The notes: a model not told the origin generated them from the letters alone. A stretch of 64,000 nucleotides of DNA from Hetaerina americana (GCA_022747635.1 JAKTNV010000001.1:29987990-30051989); one strand, 5' to 3'; positions 1 to 13,036 are shown, counted from the first letter of the stretch. Made by a program: numbers and translations.

Positions 1-860
1 AAATGTATTTCATTTATTTATATGGCCAAAAACAAAACCAAGGTCTTTTACATTGGCTGATATAATGCAACAATAGCAACAGGAGTGACAAAATACAAAG
101 TAAAACAAAATATCAAAAGACACAGCTTAAATCATGATGGCTTTAAAGAAGGGACTTGAGGAGAAAAGGTCAACAGAGGGATACTTTGTGGCAAGGGAAT
201 TAAATAAGAAAGGAGATATTTAGAAAGGGGTATGCTGCGACAGAGAAAGGCTGTAAAGAGTAAATCTCATTCGTCTTTTCCTGTAATAGAAAAACTTGAT
301 TAAATTCCACCAGAGTTACCCACAGCTTGAGACCATGTAACAATGAACAAATGTATAGTAAATATTATGCAGGTATTCCTCAGGAATCACAGTTTCAGTT
401 TCTGTAACAAGTAAGTGGCTCTGGACAATCACTCACATGCCATTTTTACCTTTTCTCCCCATTTTTGTCAAACATCTAGTTAAATCCCAGGAATTACAAA
501 GAGATAGTAACTCAAAAATAAAATATTGAGAACATTTAGCTACAGATGACTGCATTGTGCACCCCACCAATCTAAAATAAAATAAGAGCCGCAGTAACTA
601 GGAAGGACATCTTGTGGGTCATCAGACATGCCCCATGTGGACTTTAAATAAAATTACAATCAAACTTGGCAGTAAAATCTTAGCAGATATTGTTGGAACT
701 TCAGGTACAAGTGATTTACTCACAACAAGTGACCTGTGGTGCGCTTTGTCTCATTAAGGCTTATGCTTCAGCTTATCACTGGATTTCATTTAAGCTAATA
801 CTGTATACCGCAAAGAGATTTAAGGGGGTGAATAATGAGACCCATGTGAAGTGCCTTTAC
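1..860 (-). other. CNOT3 intron (left part, runs off window)
   Basis: AT-rich sequence 3' of the third readable CNOT3 exon. I searched it by eye on the minus strand for the next Not3 coiled-coil exon and saw none, so it is taken as intron. No repeat was recognised. Confidence 0.5.
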
Positions 861-1016
861 CTGGAGATTGAGGGAATCAATGGAAGCTGCTAACCACATT
901 GACATGTCCTCCCTTTCTCTCTGGGCTGGATCTACCTTATGCGATTGTCCGAGCCCTTCTTTGGAATATGCCTTTGTTTTGGTCTCACGCTCAACCACCT
1001 TGAAACGCTCCATTTG
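861..1016 (-). CDS. CNOT3: CNOT3 coding exon 3
   Basis: Begins CAAATGGAG after a CTAG acceptor and ends CTCCAG before GTAAAG. It encodes [20 protein letters not shown] through [12 protein letters not shown], 52 codons, phase 0 at both ends. It is the central part of the Not3 coiled coil. Confidence 0.93.
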
Positions 1017-4000
1017 CTAGAAAATTATAATAAAAATTAATTCTGTAATAACTTGATAAATAAAAAAATTAAATTTGTAACAAAGAATTCCCATATTTCT
1101 CTAATTTTTCAACGATTTTCCACACAAATTTTACATTACCAATGATGTATTTTTAAAACGACAGGATTAGCTAGTTCAAACAACTTCAGTACACAAAAGA
1201 AAATGCCAGGATCATTCCTTGTTTGACTAGATTTACATTTTCAATTCAATGGCATTGTACTTGACTACGCACAATTTACAATTGAGAAATCAATCATATA
1301 AAAATTACTGAAATGGAAATTAAGTTCCCTCAGCATTACACTAGACTGCATTGCTCTGAAAAAAATGCTTTCTCACAGAGTCAAAAAATAAATTTTAAAT
1401 ATACAATTGCATGCACTAACATTTTCATGACTGACTTAAAAATTTTCCTTACGCTGTCTTTATGACAATAATTAGAGTCACATTTTAGAGAAAAATTAAT
1501 AGAAAATGAATAAAATTTATTTTTAACGTTAACAGTAAAAAATGATTAGCACAAAGTGCACAATATATACAAGTGCATGTTGTAGTTAGCATTCACTTTA
1601 CAAATTGCACTACATTATTACAGTAGGGTACTTACTGTTTCAATGAGTTTCCGATGGTCAATGAGAGATGACTTATCTTTGATGTCTGGAGAAGCCAGCC
1701 AAGTTTTTATCTGGTCCCTCAGTCGCTGGAGTTTCTTTATCTCCTTTTTCAGATCAGCTTCGTATTTTTCCTTCTGGTTTGAGTTGGTGGCATGCTGTAC
1801 TTTTTTCCAAGTGTCTTGAAATGTATCAACGCCCTCGCTTACCTTCTTAAGGCAGCGCTCTATGTCAGCTAAGAAGAAAGCAAAATTTTATGCACAATGA
1901 TATTGCATGCACTCATTATTCTTAACAGTCACTGAGAAAACAAACGAAGGTGAATTGTTTGAAAATCATCATTTTAAAAGACAAGAAGCTACCCTGCTCT
2001 GGTTTTTATTTGAATAACTTGGTTCAGTGATACAAAAATATGGAGGGATAGGAAAAGGACATCCAAAAAATTTACCTCCTCAGAATGGATAACATATTGA
2101 GAGTTAAAACATCACTGGTGAGAAAAAAAGATGCCTATGATATTCAAGGATAGGATGCTTAAGAATATGACAGTCTGAAAATCTGGTTTTGCCAACTGGA
2201 GCAGTGTTAGGCCACTAAAAAGTGCCTCATGCAAAAAAAGCAGTTACATAAAATGAGGCTGAGGAAATGGATTTGGTCCAACTACATTAGATAAATTGTT
2301 GAATGAACATATAAGAGAGGGCAATGGAGTTACACGAAGCAGAACTAAAAACCACTTAGTTGTTCAGATGTATCGAACAATGCTCACAGGAATTTGCTGG
2401 AAAGGAAGCATGAAGATGAACTCTTGAGAAAGAAGAGGCAAAGGGAAACCCAGAAAAATATGGTTGGATTGCATTAGAGAAAATAATTTAAGAAGCATCC
2501 ATTTGTTGATAAAAAAATGGGAATACTTAATGGTTAGCGCATACCTGAGGAATGGCTAATGCATCGTTAGAGATTTTCCAGTGGCATCTGGTAATGATGA
2601 GAGTGGGGAAAATCTTATATATGACTAGATGCAATATGGTTAAGATAGTCTTGTGGAAAACTGATGAAAGAGTTCATCAATTCTTAAGGATTCATTTGTC
2701 CTTTTTAATAATACCGCAAAGCACTTCTATGTTCAAACTCTCACTTTGAAATTGTGCAATGTATAAGAAAAGACAATACAGGTAGTTTGATTTTTAACTT
2801 AAAAGAAACTGCAAGAGAAGTAGGGTATAAGCCCATTCTTAGGAGTAGAAAATGAAACATCTTCATCTCTACTACAATAGGCAACATTTGCAAATCATGT
2901 CAATATTTTAGTTTTTTTTCATATTTATGAAGCATCAACATCCTCTTGAGGTCTAATAGATTAATGTGTCATCAATCAAATCTACTATCCTCATATACAG
3001 CCAAAATTTCTAGCTATGGCCATATTTTATAATTTATTTGTCTCCTAGTTTACACTTATGGTGAGATATGGAATGTGAAGTTAATGGGTGATTCTACCCT
3101 CATAGATTGTATTTTAGCCAAATCAAATGATCAGGTCATCTCTATTTGTTCTGTTAAGACACAGTTTTCATAAAATCACAGGCTACAAACAATGGCTTGA
3201 CCAAAATTTTTACCCAGGTTCACATCCAAGCTTCAATTTTTTTTCATTTTGAGAGCATTAGGGGCCATGGAGGCTTAAGTGCAATTTGGACATTCCAGGA
3301 TAGATCTCCTCATAGATTATGACTTGAGAACACACACAGCTGTCCACTACTTGTTGACAACTATCTTTCCCCAAAGCTTCTAATTACATTTTGACATTTA
3401 TGAATGATGAAACAAAAAGAATTTTTGGATGAATAAAATATTATAAATAAAATATAAGTCTTTTGAGAAATAATCTTGACTGTTAAAGAAGTTCAGTAAT
3501 GACTTTACGGTAAGGTGGCCCGGGTTTTAAAAACGTTTGTAGAAGAAGAAATAATAGATAACATTTCAGCAGTGGGGAAAAAAGAAGCAAGCCAAGTAGC
3601 TCTTTCACAAGCATTTTCTCTCCTTCCTGTACATCTCCACAGCTTAATATGTCATATACCAATGATAGAACAAAAAATTGATACACATTTAGCATCAACA
3701 ACAATTACTTATTTTTTTTCCAAGTGAGGCTGTTAATTTCCATTTGCATTGATGTATATCACTTAAAATCACCTAATTTTTCTTGGTCATCTTCAATAGA
3801 TTTTGGGGTGAATAGAATCCATTTACAGGAAGTGACAAATTATTTAGCTTTTAAATTTTTATGAAATAATTATCTAGTACTATAAATTCATAAATGATCA
3901 ATTCAGCAAGATGAGTAAGTAATACACGTTTGTACACTGCTTCTGTGGGCAGTTTAATGAAAGCATGCCAAGAAGCAGAGTTGATTGAGCATTGCAACAA

Positions 4001-7000
4001 CACTACTAAAATTTACAAAAGAAATCTGGTACAATTTCCTTGAGTTAAACCTGCCTATATTAAATAAAAACCTGACTGATTCACTAAATGCATGTAAGTA
4101 AATTAAATAAATGGGATAATATCATTCATACAGTGGCCATTAAAACATTGTTTTTATCAATTAACGTTACCAAAGAATAACCAAGGAAAATCCTAAGGAC
4201 ATTTATAGCAGAGTATTTTATTCAAATACGATTATTCAACTTTACATACGATGTTTTTACACTTGAGGTTTCCTGTCCACCATATAAAGTTATTTTAAGC
4301 TGCCTGCAATTAAACATGGCCAATAATAGTGGTGGAAAATACTTTGTAGAGCTACATGAGTCAAATCCCCAGTCCCCAAAACCAGACAACAACTCACTCT
4401 CCCAAAACTTTGTAACCCTGAAAATAACACTGCCATTAGCTATTCATCTCTAGCTAATAAATTTAACAAATACTACGTATCAGCTCCTTGCCTAACTACT
4501 TCTCCAGCCAATGTGCTTTTAGCAAATGCACCATCGTCAATGTTTGCCAAGCCCTGTTCTGAAACCAGTCTAAAAACTATTGTCTCCTCACTCAGAAACA
4601 AATCCAGTACTGGCCCAGATGAAATTCCTGGTAAAGTTGTTCATCATTGTTTTGAAGCCATAAAAGCACCCCTTTTATTTTTAATTAATGAATCTTTGAT
4701 ACAAGGGATTTTCCCATCCCAATTAAAAGAATCAAAAGTAGTGCCCATTTATAAAAACCATGGCTGTGTAAATGATTTGAATAACTACAGACCAATAGCC
4801 GTCCAAAATACATTTGCTAAAATATTCGAAAAAGCCATGTATATGCAAATAGCATCTTATCTCGAAAAAAACTTCCTACTTTCTAATTCTCAGCATGGAT
4901 TTAGATCGGAAAGGTCTACCACAACTGCCATATGTCAGGCAATCGACAGCATACTTAATTCATTAGATGCTAAACGCAAAACTCTTGGAATGTTTTTTGA
5001 CTTGTCAAAGGCTTTTGATAATGTAAACCACAATAGACTACTAATTAAACTCAATAGAATAGGAATTAGAGGAAGTCCTTTAAACTGGTTGAAGTCCTTT
5101 ATTCATAATCGCACTCAAAAAGTAGTGTTATCAGTTGATGGGTCAAAATATTCATCCGAAGCATACCAAGTTAACAAAGGTGTTCCACAAGGCTCAACCC
5201 TTGGGCCACTCCTCTTTCTGATTTACATCAATGACCTACCTAACTGCTTACCAAATAACGATGGAATAATACCAGTGTTGTACGCTGACGACACTAATAT
5301 AATAATATCAACACAAACATATCCCAGCCTTGTGGAAAAAGCTAAGTCTGTCACACTTGCTATAAACAAGTGGTGTACAGACAACCTTCTAGACTTAAAT
5401 GTAAATAAAAGTAAAATAGTAAACTTTACACACAATAAGAACATATCAGATGATCTGCTGGTAAAAATCAATGACCTATCAATTGAGCGTGTGACAGAAT
5501 GCAAATTTCTAGGTATTTCTCTATGTGCAAATATTTCTTGGGATACTCATGTAAAAGCCCTCCAACACAAGCTCAGTTCAACTTGCTACTTATTAAGACA
5601 CCTGTATGAAACTACAAGTAAAACTGTACTACTCAATTTGTACTATGGGGAAATTTACTCAAATATAACCTACAGTATAATATTATGGGGATCAGCTGCT
5701 ATTTCTCAAACCATCTTTAAAATGCAAAAGAAAGCTATTAGAATCATCGCCAGGAAACCTTACAATGCTCCATCAAGGCCTATTTTCCATGAATTAAATT
5801 TGCTACCTCTCCCATGCATCTACATTATGTTTTTAATTCTATATATAAAAAATAACATCGGCAACTATTCTCTTAACTCTGCCTATCATCATCATTACAC
5901 CAGAGGCAGGAATGACTTCCATTATGGGAATATAAGAACTAAAGCATTGAAATTAGGACCCAATGAAATGGGCATCAGATTATTTAACAAACTACCCAAA
6001 AGTATCAAGGATACACAGGGAACTGCCGTATTCAGGCATAAACTAAAAAGATATCTACAACGCAATATGTTTTACTCGGTTGATGAATATCTCAACAATA
6101 TTCCCGACCAGTAAGTTCATACTTTTAGTTTCTAGCAATGGTAATGGTCTGATTCATGTTTGTGATCAATGATTTTTCTGAATTTGATATTGTATGTGCA
6201 TGTTACAGCCGATGTTCATGGGTTTGTACCAAACACTTATGTAACTATGAGCATCTATTCTTTTATGTATCTTAACTGAGCCTGTGTCTTTGCTCCTCAT
6301 TGACGTGCCTTATATCATGTACATACTTCACCCACCTGGTATTTTTGTATTGTGATCTCTGGGCAAATAAAAAGTAATAATAATAATAATAATAATTTTG
6401 CTTAAACTGGACCTATTTAGTCTATCGTAGTAAATGTTTACTATATTTTTCATCCTACTGGAGACTAGTCAATTACTCCTGTTTTGGTTTGAGAGAATCA
6501 TCACCTTTTCTATGTTATCTTAGCCAATAGATGCCAAACCATTGTGAATGTCCATTTCCCTCTCTTCCTGACTAACAGTGTTCCCTGAATATATCACGTC
6601 TTCCTCATCTTTCAAATGGGCTCAAGAGTAGTATGAATGACACATTCCATTTTATCTGTGATAAGCAGATGAATGAATAATATGCTGGGTTAGGCAACAA
6701 AGAAAAAATATGAGCAGAAGAGAGCTGCCTAATTGGACAGTCGTTTCAAGTATAAACATTCTGAGGGCTTATCAATTGCCACATCTACATTAATGGGAGA
6801 AAGAGTGAGTGGGCACATGGATAAAATACTAAGTTTCCACATTTAGACAGAGAACTACTGAAAATATTTCATAAGAAGTTTAGCTGTGAAAAAATTAAAG
6901 GAATATTTGTAAAAAAAATCCTTAATTTTAAAGTTTTCTCAAACATTTATTGCCCCTTCAGTTCAATTTTCTACCATTAGACCACCTTATCTTCTTAGTC

Positions 7001-10000
7001 CATAAAAAAAGATAGTTACATGCTTTTCCCATGAATATTCTGTTAAAACACAATTTTTTTTATTTCCCCATTTTTGACAAGGATGATTAAATGATGATTT
7101 GAATGTCATTACGATAACTTTTCCACTGTTGTTCTCACTGGTAATTTGTGAAAGACTAGAGCTGGCCTTAGTTTTGTCACTGCTTTAAATAAGTGAAAAT
7201 GTATTTACAACAAGCCAAATTACAATAAAGAAAAAATAACTAAATATGGTAACTAAGATTAACAGTATTTATTAACATGATTTCTAATACTTTAAAATTT
7301 ATGACATCTCATTTCTCAATGCACTTTAAGACTGATGTGGTGATTGAGTATAACTAGTAATTTTCATCCCCATGGAATATGCAATCTCAACAAGAGTTGA
7401 TATATGATTTCTATAAAAAGTGAAAGTGAAGCCACTCAATATTTTATAGGACCTAACAAAGTAATAGCACATTCTGGACTCATTTATGCCACACATATCA
7501 GGACCCAAAAGAGCATAGTATACCGTCCAATAACACATATCCAACAATGCCAGCTTCAATCAGCAAAATAAATCACAATCAGAGGCAGAAAAGTTTTATA
7601 TTCAAGAGTTAGATAACATTTTACCGATAAAAACAATTCAACTCATAGGGTATATAACATTCACCCATGTTAATTACAATTATAAGTGAGATGTTACAGC
7701 AAAAATAAACAGGAAACAAGCATGCTATATTCTAAATTAATTTTCTTGTCGTAACATTAATAAATCCAGAACATAGCATCTAATGAAAAATTTTCAATCT
7801 AGTATTGATTGACTTTTAAGTAAAATATCTAAATATACATCACAAGACTATGTATCACTGCAGGCAAACAGAGGCAGGCATGGCAGGTATTTTCAGTGGT
7901 AAAGATGCTAATATTACACAGGAAATATCCTTTACATAAATACTCTTTCCGGTGGGCCCATTTAAATTGGAAGTTAGTGAACTAGATATACCATTATTGT
8001 ACACCTATTCCTTGAATATAATTTCCTGATTATGTTCCCATTCATAATTATATGTTTAATAACCACCATAAAGTTACCAACTGTTACCCTAAGAAGTAAA
8101 CTTAATTCCTTAAAAAGGTTTTAAATCTTTATTCCTCATGATATGTTTTTGAGTTAAGATATTATGACACAAGAAAACAGCTTTTATTCAATGGATTCTT
8201 CAAATAGTGCTTAAAAACTCGGGGTAATCAATGCAATGAATATCAGGGTGGCATTTCCCGGAATAGATAATCATTACAAGCAGTGAATTTGAGGAGAGCA
8301 CACCAGATGATCAACATTGGTCCTAATGTATAAAGGACATTATCATCATCAAATAACTACAAACATTTTCTTCTCGAAAATAAAAATATGTATTTAACAT
8401 TAAATGCTGCAAGGCACACGACTTACCTTCTTAGGTAAGCATACAAGGTATACATATGATATTAATAGGAATGTGTTCACACAAAAAATTGTCATTTCCA
8501 TACTACATTTTGGATCAAAACCTAATAGCCAACAGAGATTATTCATTTATAGCTCAAATATTACCTTGCTCAAGATATTTCACATGCATGTCTCACATTT
8601 AATCGTCTAAAAATTTCTTTTTGGATTAGAAAACCTATAAGACTATGGAGAAAGATTTAAGCAATTGTATTGATCTTTGGCATATTTCCTATTCATATTA
8701 AATAGAAATGTATACATTGAGATTGGCATGAAAACTATACCATGGAACAAGCAGATTGTAAATTTAATTCATTAAAAATTGATAATTTATACAGTTAAAA
8801 AGTTCACTAACTTGAATTTCGTCCTTGAAATATTTCAACCTGCATGCTTACTAAAAATAAATAATCAAAATTTTGATTTTAGATATATACAGCTGATGCG
8901 ATTTAAGGCACTAGGGTAGTTAAACATTCCAAATCATTAATACAACAAAGCTCATTCTTCGCCGGAACTGCCTAATAAAAGACAAAACGAAATAAAAGCA
9001 GAATGCTTTTTAGTTTAAAATTCACGACTGAAATATCTGCTATCAAAAATAAACTGGGTGACAGTAGCTATTGAAATATTCACTCTCTCGTCCAACCTGG
9101 CAGCGAATATAAAATGACTTGCACTGGATAACATTTAGAATTCAGTTAAATACGTCACTAAGTACAGAGTTCATTAACTTTTCTCTAGTGATGAAGAGCA
9201 GTAGCTACTTCATATACTTTATAAATCTAATAAATGGTAGTCACGCGAGTATTTGCGATACGCAGCAGATATTAACAGGCCTAGTTGATAAATCTCACTA
9301 TAGGCACTCGGAATCGCCGAATGCTTTTCAACAAATATAAATCAAATGGTCATTCTTAAGAGGGGAAAAGGTTAGTAGTTTATGTCAACCTCACCTTCAA
9401 GTATATGCCTAAATTTTTAAAGGTAATCGGGTGTACGCCGATAAAAGAAAAGGAGTGTACAGACAGCATAACGGAGTTACACGTACATACGAAATATTAT
9501 TCTAAGAATTTAAAACCCAGCAATTACCTAAACGGCATAATATAAGTTATTTTTACGACGCGAAATTTCCAATGGGATGCTACTTCTAGGGCGCATACAC
9601 AATATCCTGAGAAGAAACTCTACCTTTGGTCAAGATAAAACGAGAAACTGAAAGGCAACCGTCGAGTTTCAAAGAGGAAGTTTTTCACCACACATTCATG
9701 TTGGCTTCATAGAACAATCTGACCACTGTTGACGCGGGACTTGACTGTGAACCCAAGTACATTTTTTACCACTCCGCCAATGACTTCTGTCACATTCAAA
9801 AGTACCGTATATATAAAATTATAGAATGGAATACGTAGCAACACTTTTCAGAGCATAATCATTTATTTCAGCTAAGGCACAACTAATTCCACATTAAATA
9901 TTGGTGACAAATGAACATTGTCAAGCAATAATTATAAATATTTCCAGATTTCAGTAAGGGCGATATAAATTCAAAAACAAGTTTTACACCTTTCAAGACC

Positions 10001-10648
10001 AAGAATATTGTTGAGATTACCTTTATGTACTAAATTACGATGCAGTAACAAGTATAAAAATTGGGACGCAAAGGCAGTTGGCCATCAAAATCAATAACAA
10101 CATTGCAAGCGGGAAATTAAGAATTTGTGCGTAATTCCAGGGAAATGACACAAATATTGTCAAATAATGCATGCGTTTCAAAAGCTGTGGACTTACGGCC
10201 TGGTATTTTGTTATACAAAACAAGGTGTTAACACATACCCAAAACATCACAAGAGTATTGGGATATTTCCATAAAAAATACCTTATCTCAATTTATTAAT
10301 GAGAATCCCTATATACACTTATAACTATAACGAAATCGGGGATCAATCCATTCCACATTATTTGATTTTAGTCACGAATTCGTTATTGAAACTGGGAGCT
10401 GTGTGCGTCAACAGAAGGATTTAAAAAAGTCACTAAAAACCATTGAATAACAAAATATGATCGTGATACTGAAAATTTATTCAAATAATGCGACATAAAT
10501 TAAGTAGGAAACATCGCACTGAGCATAAAAAAGTCATTTAAATGAAAAGAATATGAAGCGTATCAATAGTAAACAGGTTTGTAATCCAACAAAATATCCT
10601 TCGTATCCAATAAATTCTCTCACCTTGTAGCCTTCTCGAGGCAGCCAT
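861..10648 (-). CDS. CNOT3: CCR4-NOT transcription complex subunit 3 (CNOT3/Not3), 5' part
   Basis: CNOT3 is a scaffold subunit of the CCR4-NOT complex, which shortens poly(A) tails and represses translation; it pairs with CNOT2 at the CNOT1 C-terminus. Three exons join in frame: 10648-10624 (25 nt, ATG), 1868-1636 (233 nt) and 1016-861 (156 nt), giving 138 codons. The protein starts [18 protein letters not shown] and continues through [19 protein letters not shown] and [16 protein letters not shown], the very conserved N-terminal Not3 coiled-coil domain. All junctions are GT-AG (donors GTGAGA, GTAAGT, GTAAAG) and phases fit: 25+233 nt is exactly 86 codons. The first intron is about 8.8 kb and carries a LINE. 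The gene continues beyond base 1. CNOT3 and yeast Not3/Not5 share this domain; the match is closest to metazoan CNOT3. Confidence 0.93.
1636..1868 (-). CDS. CNOT3: CNOT3 coding exon 2
   Basis: Acceptor TTCTTAG at the right side, donor ACA/GTAAGT at the left. It encodes [17 protein letters not shown] through [14 protein letters not shown]. The first codon is completed by the last G of exon 1. Confidence 0.94.
2220..2560 (+). mobile_element. Possible decayed LINE 3' coding end
   Basis: Translation with several breaks gives phrases such as [14 protein letters not shown] and HPFVDKKM. These resemble the basic C-terminal tail that follows reverse transcriptase in some non-LTR retrotransposons. 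No catalytic motif is present, so this is a weak call from amino-acid pattern only. Confidence 0.3.
4360..6114 (+). CDS. LINE reverse transcriptase (ORF2 C-terminal part)
   Basis: The frame is open from 4360, just after a TGA, to the TAA at 6112-6114. The first possible ATG-like start is not meaningful because the copy is 5'-truncated. RT blocks run in order: [11 protein letters not shown] (block 0/1), NNYRPIAV (2), [10 protein letters not shown] (2a), [13 protein letters not shown] (A), [20 protein letters not shown] (B), YADDT at 5281-5295 (C, catalytic Asp pair), then LDLNVNKSK (D) and CKFLGI (E). A thumb and C-terminal region of about 250 residues follow. No RNase H or endonuclease domain is visible. 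It copied the element's RNA at a nicked target site; this fragment alone cannot act as a full element. Confidence 0.92.
   Translation, partial: VKSPVPKTRQQLTLPKLCNPENNTAISYSSLANKFNKYYVSAPCLTTSPANVLLANAPSSMFAKPCSETSLKTIVSSLRNKSSTGPDEIPGKVVHHCFEAIKAPLLFLINESLIQGIFPSQLKESKVVPIYKNHGCVNDLNNYRPIAVQNTFAKIFEKAMYMQIASYLEKNFLLSNSQHGFRSERSTTTAICQAIDSILNSLDAKRKTLGMFFDLSKAFDNVNHNRLLIKLNRIGIRGSPLNWLKSFIHNRTQKVVLSVDGSKYSSEAYQVNKGVPQGSTLGPLLFLIYINDLPNCLPNNDGIIPVLYADDTNIIISTQTYPSLVEKAKSVTLAINKWCTDNLLDLNVNKSKIVNFTHNKNISDDLLVKINDLSIERVTECKFLGISLCANISWDTHVKALQHKLSSTCYLLRHLYETTSKTVLLNLYYGEIYSNITYSIILWGSAAISQTIFKMQKKAIRIIARKPYNAPSRPIFHELNLLPLPCIYIMFLILYIKNNIGNYSLNSAYHHHYTRGRNDFHYGNIRTKALKLGPNEMGIRLFNKLPKSIKDTQGTAVFRHKLKRYLQRNMFYSVDEYLNNIPDQ
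6115..6395 (+). repeat. LINE 3' UTR and (TAA)n tail
   Basis: Non-coding sequence directly after the RT stop, ending GGGCAAATAAAAAG and then about six TAA units. The simple-repeat end marks the 3' boundary of the insertion. Confidence 0.75.
10624..10648 (-). CDS. CNOT3: CNOT3 coding exon 1 (start codon)
   Basis: ATG at 10648-10646 and 25 coding bases encoding MAASRRLQ, followed by donor GTGAGA. The ATG is in context GCCATGG, matching a strong Kozak site. The last base, G, joins CT of exon 2 to make Ala. Confidence 0.92.
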
Positions 10649-12716
10649 GGCTAAGCAGATAAGTGTGAAAATTGTTCGTGCATATCCTTATTATTTACGA
10701 ATGGGCGCACCACAAAGAAACCAAATTTTATTTGGATTTATCCAACACAGCTGTAACTTAGCTCACATTCAAGATGGCGAACTTGTTCCATCGAAGTCGA
10801 GATAGAGACTGGAGAATGTTCATCCGCCATGCAAAACAAATTTTATTGTGATAGTATACAAGAATATACTGTCGAATGTTTATCTTTAATTCAGAAAACT
10901 TGTTTCCTTGTTAGTGTTTTGTTGTATATATTGCATTAGGGAAAATATTGAAGCCTAATATTTCCAGATTCTACTATAATGTCATTGTGCAGAGGTGCAG
11001 AATTTGCCGATTTCATACGCCACGAGACTATTAAACGGTTCAAGTCGTGACAAAGTTTTGTTCTATTCTAGTGCTGTCATTTGAGACATTAATATTAAAA
11101 TCTCTTTTTAGTAAGCAGTGCTACTATAGTGCAAGTGATACTGTGCTATAATAATTGGAATTCGCTCTAGTGTCAAGGTTTTAGTGACAATTAAAATCTC
11201 TTGTCTGTTAGGAAAGACTGGCTGCTGCAACAGATTTCTATTGTGTACCCCAGTAATATTGATTTTATGAAACTGCATGAGTTACTCAGTTGTGAATAAT
11301 AATAATAATGTGGCCAATTCATGAACATCTGTTGACCTAAACAAGTTATGCGAATCACCTATTCGAAACTCATCCACCCGATGACCATGGTTGTGCTGCT
11401 CATTGACTTTATTTCACATGGTTGAAGGCCAAATAATAGCTTAAGGGTTTTTTTGGGTCTTCAAATTGTATCTTACGTGCAAACTTCGTGTGGAAATACG
11501 AAATAGCAATGGTCAGTCGATGATGACACTAATGGATATTGAAATCAGTTGAAGATCAAAATGTTTTTTCACGTATCTACTCCCTCGAAATTTTCGAATT
11601 TATTTCTCGTGAAATTTTGGAAATGAGTGCCAAACAATTGCTTTCCACCGATCTTGTGCATTAAAAAAATTATTCATTTAAGTTGTCAGGAACGTTATCA
11701 CATATTGTCGGATATATTCATTTGTCTCTTCTGTACCACGAGAGAGACAAACTTTGGAAGTTATACACGCGAACAATGAATTACATTGATGATATAGCGT
11801 GAATATTCTAGGCTAATTAACATAACGTGAATCTTCTGGGCTAGTTAATATAACAAGAATCTTCTAGGCTAATATAAGCAATCTAGTGTAAGCCTGGTAC
11901 GTATCTTACAATGAACATATGGCTCAAAATAGTAACTACAAATCTACAAAAAATTGCTTCCCTAAGAGAGAGGGCATTAGTTTGCCAAATTGCATGGTTC
12001 ACTTAAGAATGGTAAATGCGAAAGGGTTTACAGAACTATTCCAATAAAAACCTTCCAACTTGATTCGATTCACCCAAATGGGCTCCTTCCTTAAGAGCAC
12101 TATTTCATTTGGATACATTTGAATCCATTAATAAATTCAAGGATTGAATTCATCTGATTTTTTTAAATTAAAATAGAATGTATATGACCTCATTTCAAAA
12201 TTGAATAAAATATCAAATATTATATCATCAATAATATCACAATGACACTTCAATTAGCAGGCAGGGAAAAATGCTTTAGTTTTCCTCCCTTATTTATTTA
12301 AATGAGTCAAAGTACATTATCTCACAGAAAAGTTGCACATTAAAATATTTGACCAAAATTCTTGACCCTATGGAGAACGAAGTTCCATGCACTATTCATC
12401 TTCTGCATGGCATCGTTCAGAACAAAACAGTAATACAATGAATCAAAGTCATAGTCAAGTGGTGACAGAAGGAATGCAACATTTTTTCCAAATGATGAGA
12501 TGCACAAACACCCTCTGCCAGGATACGGTGATTCAACATTGCACTGAGAGTCAGGAATGTTGAAACATCAACGGGAACTGCTGGATGAAGATCGACTGTA
12601 CCTAAATTGAAAAATGAATCACCAATTAATAGAGTATCACACATAACATGCTTTAACTTTACCACCCTGCATACATAAATTTAAATAGGTTCTGTCCCAG
12701 ATAATTCCGTCTGAAT
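10649..12716. promoter_or_regulatory. CNOT3 upstream/promoter region and spacer
   Basis: The first few hundred bases should hold the CNOT3 promoter. On the plus strand AAGATGGCGA occurs at 10771-10780, and on the minus strand ATGGCGGATG at 10830-10821. Both resemble the YY1/Pho core AAnATGGC and lie within 200 bp of the start codon. No TATA box was identified. Beyond about 11000 the spacer holds only a short 28-bp tandem repeat at 11798-11880 and AT-rich unique sequence. Confidence 0.4.
11798..11880. repeat. 28-bp tandem repeat, three units
   Basis: Units start at 11798, 11826 and 11854 with the pattern CGTGAATCTTCTAGGCTA followed by ATTAACATAA-like bases. The third is one base shorter and more diverged. 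It is non-coding. Confidence 0.8.
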
Positions 12717-13036
12717 ACTACTGTAGTATTGAATAAATGAAAAACTCCAATAGCCGTAAACGGTTAACCTTCTAAACATAGTACAAATAAGATTAGTTGG
12801 CTAATGCCACAAGCCAAAGATGGGGCAAAGGAAAGGTGATTTTGTATTCACCTTTCTTATCGCTTGCCTTTTTACCTTTCACCTCATCTTTGACTTGTGG
12901 CATTAGCCAACTAATCTCATTTGTGCTTTGTTTAGAAAGGTTAACTGTTTATGGCTATTGGAGTTTTTTCATTTATTCAATAATATTAGCCGTAAGAGCT
13001 CAACTCTATCGATATCAATAATATTACTGTAGTAGT
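12717..13036. mobile_element. Foldback/MITE-like inverted-repeat element
   Basis: Two long arms are reverse complements. The left arm (12717 to about 12850) contains ACTCCAATAGCCGT, GGTTAACC and TTAGTTGGCTAATGCCACAA. The right arm contains TTGTGGCATTAGCCAACTAA at about 12895-12915, then GGTTAACTG and GGCTATTGGAGT. The right arm has an extra insertion of about 35 bp near 12975-13012, and both ends carry ACTGTAGTA. There is no coding capacity, as expected for a non-autonomous foldback DNA element. Confidence 0.8.

Larger units (their letters stand above)
4360..6395 (+). mobile_element. 5'-truncated non-LTR retrotransposon (CR1/Jockey/I-like) with (TAA)n tail
   Basis: A LINE copy that starts inside the linker before the reverse transcriptase, with no endonuclease upstream, and ends in a 3' UTR followed by a run of TAA repeats at about 6377-6395. 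5' truncation is the usual result of incomplete target-primed reverse transcription. It lies in sense opposite to CNOT3, in that gene's first intron. The RT frame is uninterrupted, so the copy is probably young. TAA-repeat tails are typical of I-type elements, but the clade needs a phylogeny. Confidence 0.9.
1869..10623 (-). other. CNOT3 intron 1
   Basis: An 8.75 kb intron between the 25-nt first coding exon and exon 2. It contains a weak LINE trace at 2220-2560 and a LINE reverse-transcriptase fragment at 4360-6395. The rest (2560-4360, 6400-10620) is AT-rich with only short spurious ORFs; I recognise nothing else in it. Confidence 0.85.
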
